A stretch of 64,000 nt of DNA from Acerihabitans sp047324305 (GCF_047324305.1 NZ_CP178740.1:1178001-1242000); one strand, 5' to 3'; counted from the stretch's first letter, positions 53,659 to 63,423 are shown. Numbers and translations are program-made. The notes: generated from the sequence alone by a model not told the origin.

Positions 53659-54387
53659 ATGATTACATTCAGAACGGCAAAACAATGCGGCCATGCCGAC
53701 TACGGCTGGCTCCAGGCGCGTTACACCTTTTCCTTCGGCCATTTTTTCGATCCCAAGATGCTCGGCTACGCTTCCCTGCGCGTGCTGAACCAGGAGGTGC
53801 TGGCGGTCGGCGCCGCCTTTCAGCCGCGCGCCTATCCGCAGGTGGATATTCTTAACCTGATCCTTCAGGGACAGGCGGAATACCGCGACAGCGAGGGCCG
53901 CCATATCCAGGCCGCCACCGGCGACGCCCTGCTGCTGTCGGCACGCAACGGCGTCACCTATAGCGAACAAAACACCGGTTCGACGCCGCTGACCCGGCTG
54001 CAACTGTGGATGGACGCCTGCCCGACGCGGGAAAACGCCGCGGTCCAGCGCCTGGCGATACCCGACCAGCCCCATTTGCTGCTGGCCTCGCCGGATGGCG
54101 AAGGCGGCAGCCTCCAATTGCGTCAACAGGCCTGGATACATCACGTGGAACTGGCGGCGGGCCAAAGCCTGACCTTGGAATTAAGGGGATCGCGCGCTTA
54201 CCTGCAATCGGTGCATGGCACGATTCACATCGATAACCCGGCGACAGATAGCCCCGCTCACCGCGAGGACACCGCCAATCCCACCTTGCTGACCTGCGGC
54301 GACGGCGCTTTTATCCACAATGAGCGCCGCGTCCGGCTACAGGCGCAAACGCCGCTGCGGGCGTTATTGATCGACCTGGCGGAATAA
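53659..54387 (+). CDS. yhaK: Pirin-like bicupin YhaK
   Basis: This 242-residue bicupin (E. coli 233) begins MITFRTAKQCGHADYGWLQARYTFSFGHFFDPK, followed by LGYASLRVLNQEVLAVGAAFQPRAYPQVDILNLILQG, the pirin signature with metal-ligand positions partly replaced, as in E. coli YhaK. Proposed as a redox-sensitive marker protein; enzymatic role unproven. Located divergent from yhaJ, which may regulate it. Confidence 0.94.
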   Translation: MITFRTAKQCGHADYGWLQARYTFSFGHFFDPKMLGYASLRVLNQEVLAVGAAFQPRAYPQVDILNLILQGQAEYRDSEGRHIQAATGDALLLSARNGVTYSEQNTGSTPLTRLQLWMDACPTRENAAVQRLAIPDQPHLLLASPDGEGGSLQLRQQAWIHHVELAAGQSLTLELRGSRAYLQSVHGTIHIDNPATDSPAHREDTANPTLLTCGDGAFIHNERRVRLQAQTPLRALLIDLAE

Positions 54388-54410
54388 ACGCGAAGGGGGG
54401 TTGCCGGGCA

Positions 54411-54443
54411 AAAAAAAACCCCATGCCATAAATAAGCATGGGG
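54411..54443 (-). terminator. Terminator of rnpB
   Basis: On the minus strand CCCCATGC pairs with GCATGGGG and is followed by eight T residues. It lies about 10 bp beyond the RNase P RNA 3' end. Confidence 0.93.
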
Positions 54444-54452
54444 CTAACGCGA

Positions 54453-54829
<377 letters not shown>

Positions 54830-54854
54830 GGCGCGGAGTATAAAAGCTTTTCGA

Positions 54855-55724
54855 TCAATTGTCATCCCCAAGCTGGTCCAGGGCATAACGATAAAGGGCA
54901 TTTTTTTTCACACCGTGGATTTCGGCGGCCAGGGCGGCGGCTTTATTCAGCGGCAGCTCCTTTTGCAGCAGGCCGAGCGTACGCAGCGCCTCCGGCGGCA
55001 GGGCGTCGTCCTTGACCTGGAAACCTTCGACGATCAGCACCATTTCGCCGCGCGCGCGATGCTCATCCTCGCCGACCCAGGCCAGGAGTTCGCCCACCGG
55101 CGCGCCGTAGATGCTTTCCCATGTCTTGGTCAGCTCGCGCGCCAGCACCACGTAGCGCGCCGGCCCCCATACGGTGACCATATCCTGCAGGCTCTCCAGC
55201 AGCCGATGGGTGGATTCGTAGAAGATAAGGGTGCGCGGTTCCTGTTCCAGGGCCAGCAGCGTATCCTGGCGGCCTTTGCGCTTCGCCGGCAGGAAACCCT
55301 CGTAGCAGAAGCGATCGGAAGGCAGGCCGGCGGCGGACAGCGCGGTAATGGCCGCACAGGGACCCGGCAGCGGCACCACCCGGATACCCGCCTCGCGGCA
55401 GCGGCGGACCAAATGATAGCCCGGATCGTTGATCAACGGCGTGCCAGCGTCGCAGACAAGTGCGATACTCAGTCCTTCCTGCAGCTTTGCCAGCAAAACA
55501 TCCGCTTTTTGCTGTTCGTTATGATCATGTAACGCGAACAGGCGCGCATTTATGGCAAAATGTTGTAACAATAGGCCGGTATGACGGGTATCTTCAGCAG
55601 CAATCAAGTCGACCCGCTGGAGTGTCGACAGCGCCCGCTGGGTGATGTCTTCCAGATTACCAATGGGAGTCGGTACCACATAAAGCGTTGATGCGGAAAT
55701 ATCTGCTTGTTGGTGTTGATTCAT
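54855..55724 (-). CDS. rsmI: 16S rRNA (cytidine-1402-2'-O)-methyltransferase
   Basis: RsmI methylates the ribose of C1402 in the 30S decoding centre. The tetrapyrrole-methylase fold shows VVPTPIGNLEDITQRA near the N-terminus, AEDTRHTGLLL, DAGTPLINDPGYHLVRR and the SAM-binding PGPCAAITALSAAGLP. The 289 residues match E. coli (286). The gene is divergent from lpoA, with starts 62 bp apart. Confidence 0.97.
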   Translation of the reverse strand: MNQHQQADISASTLYVVPTPIGNLEDITQRALSTLQRVDLIAAEDTRHTGLLLQHFAINARLFALHDHNEQQKADVLLAKLQEGLSIALVCDAGTPLINDPGYHLVRRCREAGIRVVPLPGPCAAITALSAAGLPSDRFCYEGFLPAKRKGRQDTLLALEQEPRTLIFYESTHRLLESLQDMVTVWGPARYVVLARELTKTWESIYGAPVGELLAWVGEDEHRARGEMVLIVEGFQVKDDALPPEALRTLGLLQKELPLNKAAALAAEIHGVKKNALYRYALDQLGDDN

Positions 55725-55786
55725 TGTCTCATCCGGATTGCCGATTTAATATTGAGCATCTTGAAAAAAACATCACTGGATACAGA

Positions 55787-57793
55787 ATGCTTTACTCATA
55801 TGTCATGGGTTTTAAAACAGGGCGTGTTCTACCCGTCGTGCTGGCTGCGCTGATCCTCGCCGCGTGTTCCAGCCAGGCGCCGCAGGCCCCTGCCGGCGGC
55901 GGCCAGGCCAAGCCCGGCGCCAATGCCGGCGCCAACGCCGATTATTACCTGCAGCAAATGCAGCAGGCGGGCAATGATAATAGCAAGACCGACTTTCAAT
56001 TACTCGCCATTCACGCCCTGATCGGCGAAGGCAAGACCGATCGGGCGCAGCAGTTGCTCGGCACGCTACCCCAAGCGATGACCGATGTCCAACAGCGCGA
56101 GCAGCTTTTGCTGTCCGCCGAGCTTGCCGTCGCGCAAAAACGGCCGCAGGACGCAACCGCCGCGCTGCAAAAACTCGACCCCGGCCAGCTTTCCCAGGAG
56201 CAACAGGCGCGCTTCCTGCAGGTGCGTATTGCCGCGGGCGCCGGCCAACAGCCGTCGCTGGATTTGCTGCGCGCCTATATTGCCCAGGAGCCGCTGTTGG
56301 CCGACCCGGCGGCGCATCAGCAAAATATCGACCAGACCTGGCAAGCCCTGCTGGCCTTTTCAGCCCAGCCGCAGGCAAGCCTGGTGATTAACGCCAATGA
56401 AAATGTTCTCCAGGGCTGGCTGGATCTGCTGCATGTCTACCAGGACAATAAACAGGATCCCGCCCTGCTGAAAGCCGGCATCAAGGATTGGCAGACCCGT
56501 TATCCGCAGAACCCGGCGGCCAAGACCCTGCCGACCCAGCTCAACCAGGTCCTGAACTACCAGCCCTCGTCGGTCGGGCAAATCGCCCTGTTCCTGCCGA
56601 TGAACGGCCAGGCCCAGGTGTTTTCCAATGCCATCCAGCAGGGATTCAACGCCGCGAAAAACGGCCTGAATACGGCCGCCGCCCCGGTGCCGCCCACCGA
56701 TGCCTCCGCGGGCCAAACCTCGCAGGCGGTCACCGCGCCGGCCGACGCCGCCACCGCCGTTACCGCCGCGCCGCAGCCGGCGGCCGCGCCCGTTGCCGCC
56801 GGACCGGCAAGCAATGCGCAAGTGAAGGTCTATGATACTTCCAGCCAGCCGCTGCCGGCGCTGCTGGCACAGGCGCAGCAGGATGGCGCCACCCTCATTG
56901 TCGGGCCGCTGCTGAAAAATGAGGTGGAACAACTCTACAGCAGCCAGAGCACGATGAATATCCTGGCCCTCAACCAGCCCGAGCATCTGCAGAACCGGGC
57001 GAATATCTGCTATTTCTCCCTCTCGCCGGAAGATGAAGCCCGCGACGCCGCCAACCATATCTTCCAGCAGCACCGGCAACAGCCGTTATTGCTGGTGCCG
57101 CGTGGGTCGCTGGGCGATCGCGTCGTCAAGGCCTTTGCCGAGGCCTGGACCAAAGCCGGCGGCGGCACCGTGCTTGAGCAGCGGATCGGTTCCGTCGGCG
57201 AGCTGAAACAGGCCATCAACAGCGGCGCCGGCATCCAGCTTTCCGGCCAGCCGGTATCCACCGCGGCGCCGTCGGAACCGCAGTCAGTGACCATTGCCGG
57301 TCTGACCATCCCGGCGCCGCCAAGCGATGCGGCGATCTCGCCTTCCGCCGGCGGCGGCGTCGACGCGGTGTATATTATCGCCACCCCGTCCGAGCTGGCG
57401 CTGATCAAGCCCATGATCGACATGCGCACCAGCTCGCGCTCGCGCCTGGGCCTGTATGCCAGTTCGCGCAGCTACCAGGCCGAGGCCGGCCCGGACTACC
57501 GCCTGGAAATGGAAGGGCTGGAATTCAGCGATATCCCGCTGCTGGCGGGCGCCAATCCCGGACTATTGCAACAGACCAGCGCGCAGTTCAAGGAAGATTA
57601 TTCACTGGTGAGGCTGTACGCCATGGGCATGGACGCCTGGACGCTGGTTAACCATTTCTCCGAAATGCGCCAGATCCCAGGCTTCCAGGTGGCGGGCGAA
57701 ACCGGCCAGCTCTCGGCGACACCGGATTGTGTCATCAACAGGAAGCTATCTTGGCTGAAATACCAACAGGGAAAACTGGTACAGGCACTCTAA
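55787..57793 (+). CDS. lpoA: Penicillin-binding protein activator LpoA
   Basis: This 668-residue outer-membrane lipoprotein (E. coli 678) spans the periplasm to activate the transpeptidase of PBP1A. The signal peptide ends in the lipobox LAAC at residue ~27. The TPR-like N-domain extends to about 255, then the periplasmic-binding-like C-domain begins with IALFLPMNGQAQVF, split by an Ala/Pro-rich low-complexity insert (about residues 310-365). I placed the start at 55787 because it preserves the 12-residue spacing to the signal core seen in E. coli; earlier in-frame starts overlap rsmI. Confidence 0.95.
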   Translation: MLYSYVMGFKTGRVLPVVLAALILAACSSQAPQAPAGGGQAKPGANAGANADYYLQQMQQAGNDNSKTDFQLLAIHALIGEGKTDRAQQLLGTLPQAMTDVQQREQLLLSAELAVAQKRPQDATAALQKLDPGQLSQEQQARFLQVRIAAGAGQQPSLDLLRAYIAQEPLLADPAAHQQNIDQTWQALLAFSAQPQASLVINANENVLQGWLDLLHVYQDNKQDPALLKAGIKDWQTRYPQNPAAKTLPTQLNQVLNYQPSSVGQIALFLPMNGQAQVFSNAIQQGFNAAKNGLNTAAAPVPPTDASAGQTSQAVTAPADAATAVTAAPQPAAAPVAAGPASNAQVKVYDTSSQPLPALLAQAQQDGATLIVGPLLKNEVEQLYSSQSTMNILALNQPEHLQNRANICYFSLSPEDEARDAANHIFQQHRQQPLLLVPRGSLGDRVVKAFAEAWTKAGGGTVLEQRIGSVGELKQAINSGAGIQLSGQPVSTAAPSEPQSVTIAGLTIPAPPSDAAISPSAGGGVDAVYIIATPSELALIKPMIDMRTSSRSRLGLYASSRSYQAEAGPDYRLEMEGLEFSDIPLLAGANPGLLQQTSAQFKEDYSLVRLYAMGMDAWTLVNHFSEMRQIPGFQVAGETGQLSATPDCVINRKLSWLKYQQGKLVQAL

Positions 57794-58146
57794 ACCGGCA
57801 GCGGTCCGGCGCGCGGGCGGAATATCTGGCGCGCCGGTATCTGGAAAACGCTGGCATGCGCTTCGTCGCCGCCAATATGCGGGTGCGCGGCGGCGAAATC
57901 GATTTAATCATGCGGGAATCCCGCGCCTGGGTATTCGTCGAAGTGCGTTATCGCCGTAATAACGCATTCGGCAGCGCCGCTGAAAGCGTCACCTTCCGCA
58001 AGCAGCGCCGGTTATTGCTGGCGGCGGCGGTCTGGCTGGCGCGTCGGGGCGAAAGCCTGGAAACATCCTCTTGCCGTTTCGATGTCCTGGCCATTACCGG
58101 TTGCCGCGTAGAATGGCTGGTAAACGCCTTCGGCGCAGCGGGATAA
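57751..58146 (+). CDS. yraN: UPF0102 endonuclease-like protein YraN
   Basis: This 131-residue protein has the restriction-endonuclease-like core GGEIDLIMRE and VFVEVRYRR, with the catalytic D, E-x-K-like pattern. I chose the TTG at 57751: it has an AGGAAG ribosome site, gives MAEIPTGKTG (E. coli MATVPTRSGS) and the exact E. coli length of 131. It overlaps the end of lpoA by 43 bp in another frame. The role is unknown. Confidence 0.9.
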   Translation: MAEIPTGKTGTGTLNRQRSGARAEYLARRYLENAGMRFVAANMRVRGGEIDLIMRESRAWVFVEVRYRRNNAFGSAAESVTFRKQRRLLLAAAVWLARRGESLETSSCRFDVLAITGCRVEWLVNAFGAAG

Positions 58147-58183
58147 CCGCTACTTCATTTATCACAGATTAGGCTTAACTACC

Positions 58184-58774
58184 GTGCTGGAAAGAATCAA
58201 AGGTTGTTTTACAGAAAGTATCCAAACCCAAATCGCGGCGGCGGAAGCCTTGCCCGACGCCATCTCCCGCGCCGCCACGGCCTTGGTGCAAGCGCTGCTC
58301 AGCGGCAATAAAATCCTGTGCTGCGGCAACGGGACATCCGCCGCCAACGCGCAGCATTTCGCCGCCAGCATGATCAACCGTTATGAAACCGAGCGGCCAA
58401 GCCTGCCGGCCGTGGCGTTAAACGCCGACAGCGTAGTGCTGACCGCTATCGCCAACGACCGCCTGCATCAGGAAATCTATGCCAAGCAGGTGCGGGCGCT
58501 CGGCCAGGCCGGCGATATCCTGCTCGCCATTTCCACCCGGGGCAATAGCCGTGATATTGTGAAGGCGGTGGAGGCGGCGGTAACGCGCGATATGACCATT
58601 ATCGCCCTGACCGGTTACGACGGCGGCGAACTGGCCGGCCTGCTCGGGCAGCAGGACGTTGAAATCCGTATTCCTTCACACCGCAGCGCGCGCATACAGG
58701 AGATGCATATGCTGACGGTTAATTGCCTGTGCGATCTTATTGACAATTCATTGTTTCCTCACCAGGACGATTAA
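58184..58774 (+). CDS. diaA: DnaA initiator-associating protein DiaA
   Basis: This SIS-domain protein (196 residues, E. coli 196) forms tetramers that bind DnaA and help it assemble at oriC. CCGNGTSAANAQHFAASMINR and ISTRGNSRDIVKAV are the sugar-isomerase-type motifs. The start is a GTG (MLERIKGCFTESIQTQ). It is in the lpoA-yraN-diaA-dolP series, as in E. coli. Confidence 0.97.
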   Translation: MLERIKGCFTESIQTQIAAAEALPDAISRAATALVQALLSGNKILCCGNGTSAANAQHFAASMINRYETERPSLPAVALNADSVVLTAIANDRLHQEIYAKQVRALGQAGDILLAISTRGNSRDIVKAVEAAVTRDMTIIALTGYDGGELAGLLGQQDVEIRIPSHRSARIQEMHMLTVNCLCDLIDNSLFPHQDD

Positions 58775-58783
58775 GGAGCTTAC

Positions 58784-59359
58784 ATGAAGGTTCGTTTCCC
58801 CTTTGTACTGCTGTTCACCGCCCTATTGCTGCAGGGATGTGTCGGTGCGGTGGTCGTCGGCAGCGCGGCGGTGGCAACGAAAACCGCCACCGATCCCCGC
58901 ACGGTAGGCACCCAGGTCGATGACGGCACGCTGGAAGCCCGCGTCGGCAACGCCCTGGCCAAAGACGCGCAGATCAAGAAAGAAGCGCGTATTGTGGCCA
59001 CCGCCTACCAGGGCAAGGTGTTGTTGACCGGCCAGGCGCCCACGGCGGAACTGGCCAATCGGGCCAAACAAATCGTGGTAGGCGTGGACGGCGCCACGGA
59101 AGTGTATAACGAAATTCGCCTGGGGCAGCCGGTCAGCCTGGGACGCGCCTCGATGGATACCTGGATCACCACCAAGATCCGCTCGCAGCTGCTGGCCAGC
59201 GATGCGGTGAAATCATCCAATGTCAAAGTGACCACCGAGAATGGCGAAGTCTTTTTGCTGGGACTGGTGACCAATGAAGAGGGTAAGGCGGCGGCGCAAA
59301 CCGCCAGCCAGGTCAGCGGCGTCAAGCACGTCACCACCGCGTTTACCTATATCAAATAA
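58784..59359 (+). CDS. dolP: Division and outer membrane stress-associated lipoprotein DolP (YraP)
   Basis: A lipoprotein signal with lipobox LLLQGC and the following Val-rich stretch leads to two BON domains (about residues 45-115 and 120-190). DolP binds anionic phospholipids at the division site, supports outer membrane integrity and the BAM complex, and belongs to the sigma-E regulon in E. coli. Ribosome site AAGGAG is perfect. The length (191) equals E. coli. Confidence 0.96.
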   Translation: MKVRFPFVLLFTALLLQGCVGAVVVGSAAVATKTATDPRTVGTQVDDGTLEARVGNALAKDAQIKKEARIVATAYQGKVLLTGQAPTAELANRAKQIVVGVDGATEVYNEIRLGQPVSLGRASMDTWITTKIRSQLLASDAVKSSNVKVTTENGEVFLLGLVTNEEGKAAAQTASQVSGVKHVTTAFTYIK

Positions 59360-59362
59360 ATA

Positions 59363-59392
59363 GCGGGGCGGGTTCTCCCGCCCGCCCTTTCC
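59363..59392. terminator. Hairpin between convergent dolP and mtgA
   Basis: GGGCGGG and CCCGCCC pair around a short loop just past the dolP stop. T-run is weak (CCCTTTCCCC), so it is a moderate terminator candidate. Confidence 0.45.
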
Positions 59393-59400
59393 CCTGGCGC

Positions 59401-60129
59401 TCAGCGCAGGCGATTTTCCCTCAGGTAGTCCTCTCCCCCCATCTGGCGCATCTGGCGCATGATCCATTGCTGGCGCATCTGCACATAACGCGACGGGGCA
59501 TTGGCGCGAAAAAGCAGCGGATTCGGCAATACCGCCGCCAGCAACGCCGCTTCCGCAGCGGTCAACCGGCTGGCGGGCTTGTGGAAAAAACGCTGCGCCG
59601 CCGCTTCCACGCCAAAGGTCCCCTCGCCAAATTCGGCGATATTCAGATATACCGTCAGAATACGCCGTTTGGTCCAGAGTCCTTCCATGGCCAGGGTAAT
59701 ACCGGCTTCCAGCCCCTTGCGCGTCCAGCTGCGTCCGTTCCATAACAGCAGGTTCTTCGCCGTCTGCTGGGAAATGGTGGACGCGCCGCGCATCCGCTGG
59801 CTGCGTTCATTATGCGCCGCGGCCGCCTGGATGGCGTCGATATCAAATCCCCAATGCCGGGCGAACTTCTGGTCCTCGGCCGCAATCACCGCCAGCGCCA
59901 TGTTCGGCGAAATATCGCTCATGCCGACCCAGTCGGAATGGGCGACATAGGCAAAATCGCCGTGCAGCCAGGCGCCCAGTTGCCGTTCCATCATCACCGC
60001 CGAAAAGGGCACCGGCAGAAAAGCAAACAGCACCACCGCCGCCAGCCACGCGCCGACAAGCGCAGCGCACCCCGCCAGCAGCCATTTCGCCGCGCGCCAT
60101 GCGGAAAACCGGCCGCCTGCGATCCTCAT
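59401..60129 (-). CDS. mtgA: Monofunctional biosynthetic peptidoglycan glycosyltransferase
   Basis: This GT51 enzyme polymerises lipid II into glycan strands. A membrane anchor at about residues 17-38 is followed by the GT51 motifs AVIAAEDQKFARHWGFD (catalytic Glu), RGASTISQQTAKNLLLW, RKGLEAGITLAMEGLWTKRRILTVYLN and AALLAAVLPNP. Length 242, same as E. coli. It overlaps the end of elbB by 4 bp (ATGA), so the two are coupled. Confidence 0.97.
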   Translation of the reverse strand: MRIAGGRFSAWRAAKWLLAGCAALVGAWLAAVVLFAFLPVPFSAVMMERQLGAWLHGDFAYVAHSDWVGMSDISPNMALAVIAAEDQKFARHWGFDIDAIQAAAAHNERSQRMRGASTISQQTAKNLLLWNGRSWTRKGLEAGITLAMEGLWTKRRILTVYLNIAEFGEGTFGVEAAAQRFFHKPASRLTAAEAALLAAVLPNPLLFRANAPSRYVQMRQQWIMRQMRQMGGEDYLRENRLR

Positions 60130-60779
60130 GCGGTGAATTCCAGTACCCGCGCCACCAGTTTATCGATGCCCTTCGCCGCCTCGGTGATGGAGGTGGCCAG
60201 CATATAGCCGGGCGTGGTGATCACTTTATTGTCGGCATCGACCACAATATCATCCACCGGGCACACCACATGGATGCCCCCCATGTCTTCGATCATTTCC
60301 GCGGTATCGTTATCCGTGCCGATGGTTAACCGCAGCGGCGTATCAATCAGTTTCGGCAACAGCGCCGGGGCGATGCAAATAAAACCGATTGCTTTACGTT
60401 GTTTATGTATTTCCTGCGTCAGACGACGCAAATCGGCATCCACGTCGCCCTCGTTCCCTTTGCCGGCGATATCGCTCAGGTTCAGCACGGCGCCGAATCC
60501 ACCCGGCACGATCAGCGCGTCCAGCTCATCGGCGCGCGCCTCCGCCAACGGACGTATCTGGCCGCGCGCGATACGCGCGGATTCAACCAGGACATTGCGT
60601 TTTTCGGTCATTTCTTCGCCGGAAAAATGATTAATAACATGGGCCTGGAGTTTATCCGGCGCAAAACACACCGCCTGCGCCCCAGCGCGGTCCAGGGCCA
60701 GTAACGTCAGTACCGCTTCGTGAATTTCACTACCGTCATTCACGCCACATCCGCTTAAAACGACGCCAACGCGTTTCAT
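60126..60779 (-). CDS. elbB: Isoprenoid biosynthesis glyoxalase ElbB
   Basis: This DJ-1/PfpI-superfamily protein (217 residues) begins MKRVGVVLSGCGVNDGSEIHE; the nucleophile elbow is GFICIAPAL with its Cys. E. coli ElbB has weak glyoxalase activity and affects isoprenoid yield. The ATG at 60779 is conserved; the open frame continues 23 codons upstream through the promoter region. It is first of the elbB-mtgA unit. Confidence 0.95.
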   Translation of the reverse strand: MKRVGVVLSGCGVNDGSEIHEAVLTLLALDRAGAQAVCFAPDKLQAHVINHFSGEEMTEKRNVLVESARIARGQIRPLAEARADELDALIVPGGFGAVLNLSDIAGKGNEGDVDADLRRLTQEIHKQRKAIGFICIAPALLPKLIDTPLRLTIGTDNDTAEMIEDMGGIHVVCPVDDIVVDADNKVITTPGYMLATSITEAAKGIDKLVARVLEFTA

Positions 60780-60869
60780 AAATATCCTCGCTTCCATCAG
60801 GCCGGTGAAAATATTATTTCTATTGACAAAGTCTATTCTACATCCCAAATTTTAATGGTTCTTGTAACA

Positions 60870-60898
60870 TTACAGCGTTCTTTTGCTATGTTGATAAT
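60870..60898 (+). promoter_or_regulatory. Promoter of arcZ
   Basis: TTACAG, 17 bases, GATAAT. The spacing is ideal and the start would fall near 60905, giving an RNA of the expected ~115-120 nt. Confidence 0.6.
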
Positions 60899-60904
60899 TA
60901 ACGC

Positions 60905-61019
60905 TTAACGAATTTTACCACCCCGCCAACCAACAACACCTGAGAATGGGCGGGTAACAGTTTCCCTGGTGTTGGCGCAATCTTCGCGCACCCCGGCCTA
61001 GGTCGGGGTCATTTTTTTT
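60905..61019 (+). ncRNA. arcZ: Hfq-dependent small RNA ArcZ
   Basis: The processed 3' part is strongly conserved: TTTCCCTGGTGTTGGCGCAA at 60961, CGCGCACCCCGG, then a terminator stem CCCCGGCC/GGTCGGGG with a T-run. It lies between elbB and arcB, antiparallel to arcB, exactly as in E. coli. ArcZ activates rpoS translation and represses arcB and motility genes. The 5' end is inferred from the promoter and is less certain. Confidence 0.9.
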
Positions 61020-63342
61020 CAGCCTTACGTACCCACTCCCGCAGCGTCTGCACATCGTTACGCCACTCCTGCCCCAGTTCGTCCACCCACTCCTGCACGT
61101 TATCCCACCAGGCCGGCAGTTCCGGCGATTGGATCTGCTGGGCCAACTGCTGCAGGTGCAGCAGGCCGATGGAGCCGGCGGCGCCTTTGATCTTATGGCC
61201 TTCCTCGGCGATGCCGTGCCGATCGCGCGCGGTCATATTGGTCGACAGCAGGGTCATATACCCCGGCATCATCTTCTCGAACATCTCCAGGCCCTGGTAT
61301 ATCAGGGACGGTCCCACCAGGTCCAGATACTGCTCCAGCATCGCGGTGTCCAGTATGGCCTGCGCCGCCGGCGCTCCGGCGGCATCCTCCGCGTCGGCGG
61401 GCCGATCGCCGGGATGATCCCAGAAGCGCTGGATGACCTCGGTCAGGGCCGATACCGCCAGCGGCTTGCTCAGCACATCATCCATGCCGGCATCGAGGTA
61501 CTCCTGTTTGTTTTTCAGTACGTTGGCGGTCAGGGCGATCAGCGGCGGCAAATCCCGCCCGGCGTAGCGCCGGCGCAGCTCGCGGGAGATATCCAGCCCG
61601 GTCATATCCGGCAACTGGATATCCAGCAGCACCAGGTCATATTCATCGGGATCAAACATCTCCAGCGCGTCGCGGCCGGTCATCGCCACATCCACGCTGC
61701 TGCCCAGTTTTTCCAGCACCGAACGCGCCACCACCACATTCAGCTCAATGTCCTCCACCAGCAGTACGTTGAGCGCCGGCAGCGGCAGGTCATCTTCGTC
61801 GTCCTTCGGCTCAGGCCGCACTTCCGGCGCCGTGATGGACAAGCTGAAACACGAGCCTTTGCCCGGCTGGCTTTTTACCTGGATATCGCCGCCCATGGCC
61901 TGCGCCAGGCGTTTTGACACCGCAAGGCCGATGCCGGTGCCGGTGGCGGGCTTGCCGCCGTTCTGATCCTTGACCTGGTAATACATGGCGAAAATCTTGT
62001 CCTGCTCGTCCTCGGGAATGCCGATACCGGAATCCTCCACGTCAAAGCACAGCAGATCGTCTTTTTCGCGCCGGACGCGAATAATAATTTCACCGCTGCG
62101 GGTAAATTTCACCGCGTTGCCAATCAGATTCCACAGGATCTGGCGCAGGCGGGTGCCGTCGGCAAGAATGGCGTCCGGCAGCGGCGCGCAGGGCTGCATC
62201 ACCAGCGTCAGCCCCTTGGGCTGCACCAAAAGGCCGGACAGGTTCTCCAAATCGGTCAGGAAGGCGTTGAAATCCATCGGCTGGTTATCCAACTGCACCT
62301 TGCGCCGCTCCAGTTTATCCATTTCGATAATATCGTTGAAGATATTGCCGAGGGTGATGGCGCTGACGTGAATGGTCTTCAGGTAATTGAGCTGCTCCTG
62401 ATCCAATTGGGTATCGAGCAGGATGCGGCTTAAGCCGACGATGCCGTTAAGCGGCGTACGCAGCTCGTGGCTGATCGTTGAGATAAAGGTGGTCTTCTCC
62501 CTGCTGGCGTTCTCCAGCGCGTCCTGGTAGCGCTTACGCTCGGTTATATCGCGGCCGAAACCCATCAGGCCGTGTCGTTTGCCCACCCGGTCGTAAAAAG
62601 GCACCTTGCGCAGTTCAAAACAGGCCTTGCGTCCGTCGGGATAGACCAGCCACTGCTCGTAGGTCAGCGAGACATTATGGCGGAACACCTTCTCATCGGT
62701 TTCGATCACTTTTTCCGCGATATCCGGCGCATACACATCGCGTGGGGTCAAGCCTACCAGCTGCTTCTCGCTTTTTCCCACCAACAATTCCGTCGCGCGG
62801 TTGCAGCCGGAAAATTCCTTGTTTTCATTGCGGTAGTACACCAGGTCGGGCGAGGCGTCCAGGAAAGAGCGCAGCAGCGACGACTGCTGTTCCAGCTCGA
62901 TTTGCGCCTGTTCGCGCCGGGCCATCTCCTCGGTCAGTTTATCCATGGCGCGCTGGCGGGCGTCCTCCGCCTTCTCGCGATCGGCAATCTCCTGGTTCAA
63001 ATGCGCGATATTGTCCTGCAACTGCTGGTTGAGCTGCAGGTCGCGGTTGCGCATTTCCTCCAGTTTATCCACCAGCCGCGCCAGCCGCTGGCGGGATTCC
63101 TCCAGTTGCTCAACCACCACCGAGAGAAAATACACCGCCCAGGGCGTGATCAGCAGACCGAAAAAGATCGAGCGCACCACGTCGATGCTTTCAACCTCGC
63201 CGCGCAGCAGCATGGTCACGGCCATCTGCACAATCATGGCCAGCACCACCAGCGCCGACGCCAGCAGCAGCGAAAAACGGACCAGCCCCAACTTGACCAT
63301 CAGGTCGACGTAATATTGCGCCAGCAGGCGGATTTGCTTCAT
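61009..63342 (-). CDS. arcB: Aerobic respiration control sensor histidine kinase ArcB
   Basis: ArcB is the redox sensor of ArcB-ArcA. It has 777 residues (E. coli 778): two membrane helices (about 23-43 and 57-77), a coiled coil, and a PAS domain with the two redox cysteines C180 and C241 conserved. The histidine kinase has H292 in FISTISHELRTPLNG. A receiver domain (LVLLDIQLPDMTGLD) and a C-terminal HPt domain (EEGHKIKGAAGSIGL) complete the phosphorelay. Start MKQIRLLAQYYVDLMVKLG at 63342; ten further codons upstream are unconserved. The end overlaps the terminator side of the antiparallel arcZ. Confidence 0.98.
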   Translation of the reverse strand: MKQIRLLAQYYVDLMVKLGLVRFSLLLASALVVLAMIVQMAVTMLLRGEVESIDVVRSIFFGLLITPWAVYFLSVVVEQLEESRQRLARLVDKLEEMRNRDLQLNQQLQDNIAHLNQEIADREKAEDARQRAMDKLTEEMARREQAQIELEQQSSLLRSFLDASPDLVYYRNENKEFSGCNRATELLVGKSEKQLVGLTPRDVYAPDIAEKVIETDEKVFRHNVSLTYEQWLVYPDGRKACFELRKVPFYDRVGKRHGLMGFGRDITERKRYQDALENASREKTTFISTISHELRTPLNGIVGLSRILLDTQLDQEQLNYLKTIHVSAITLGNIFNDIIEMDKLERRKVQLDNQPMDFNAFLTDLENLSGLLVQPKGLTLVMQPCAPLPDAILADGTRLRQILWNLIGNAVKFTRSGEIIIRVRREKDDLLCFDVEDSGIGIPEDEQDKIFAMYYQVKDQNGGKPATGTGIGLAVSKRLAQAMGGDIQVKSQPGKGSCFSLSITAPEVRPEPKDDEDDLPLPALNVLLVEDIELNVVVARSVLEKLGSSVDVAMTGRDALEMFDPDEYDLVLLDIQLPDMTGLDISRELRRRYAGRDLPPLIALTANVLKNKQEYLDAGMDDVLSKPLAVSALTEVIQRFWDHPGDRPADAEDAAGAPAAQAILDTAMLEQYLDLVGPSLIYQGLEMFEKMMPGYMTLLSTNMTARDRHGIAEEGHKIKGAAGSIGLLHLQQLAQQIQSPELPAWWDNVQEWVDELGQEWRNDVQTLREWVRKAEKK

Positions 63343-63423
63343 AGCGGTTTCCTTGGGTGACGATGCCGTCAATCATACCGTAAAAAACGATGCCGTAGGT
63401 GACGTCGCGGGGGGATCAGGCGG

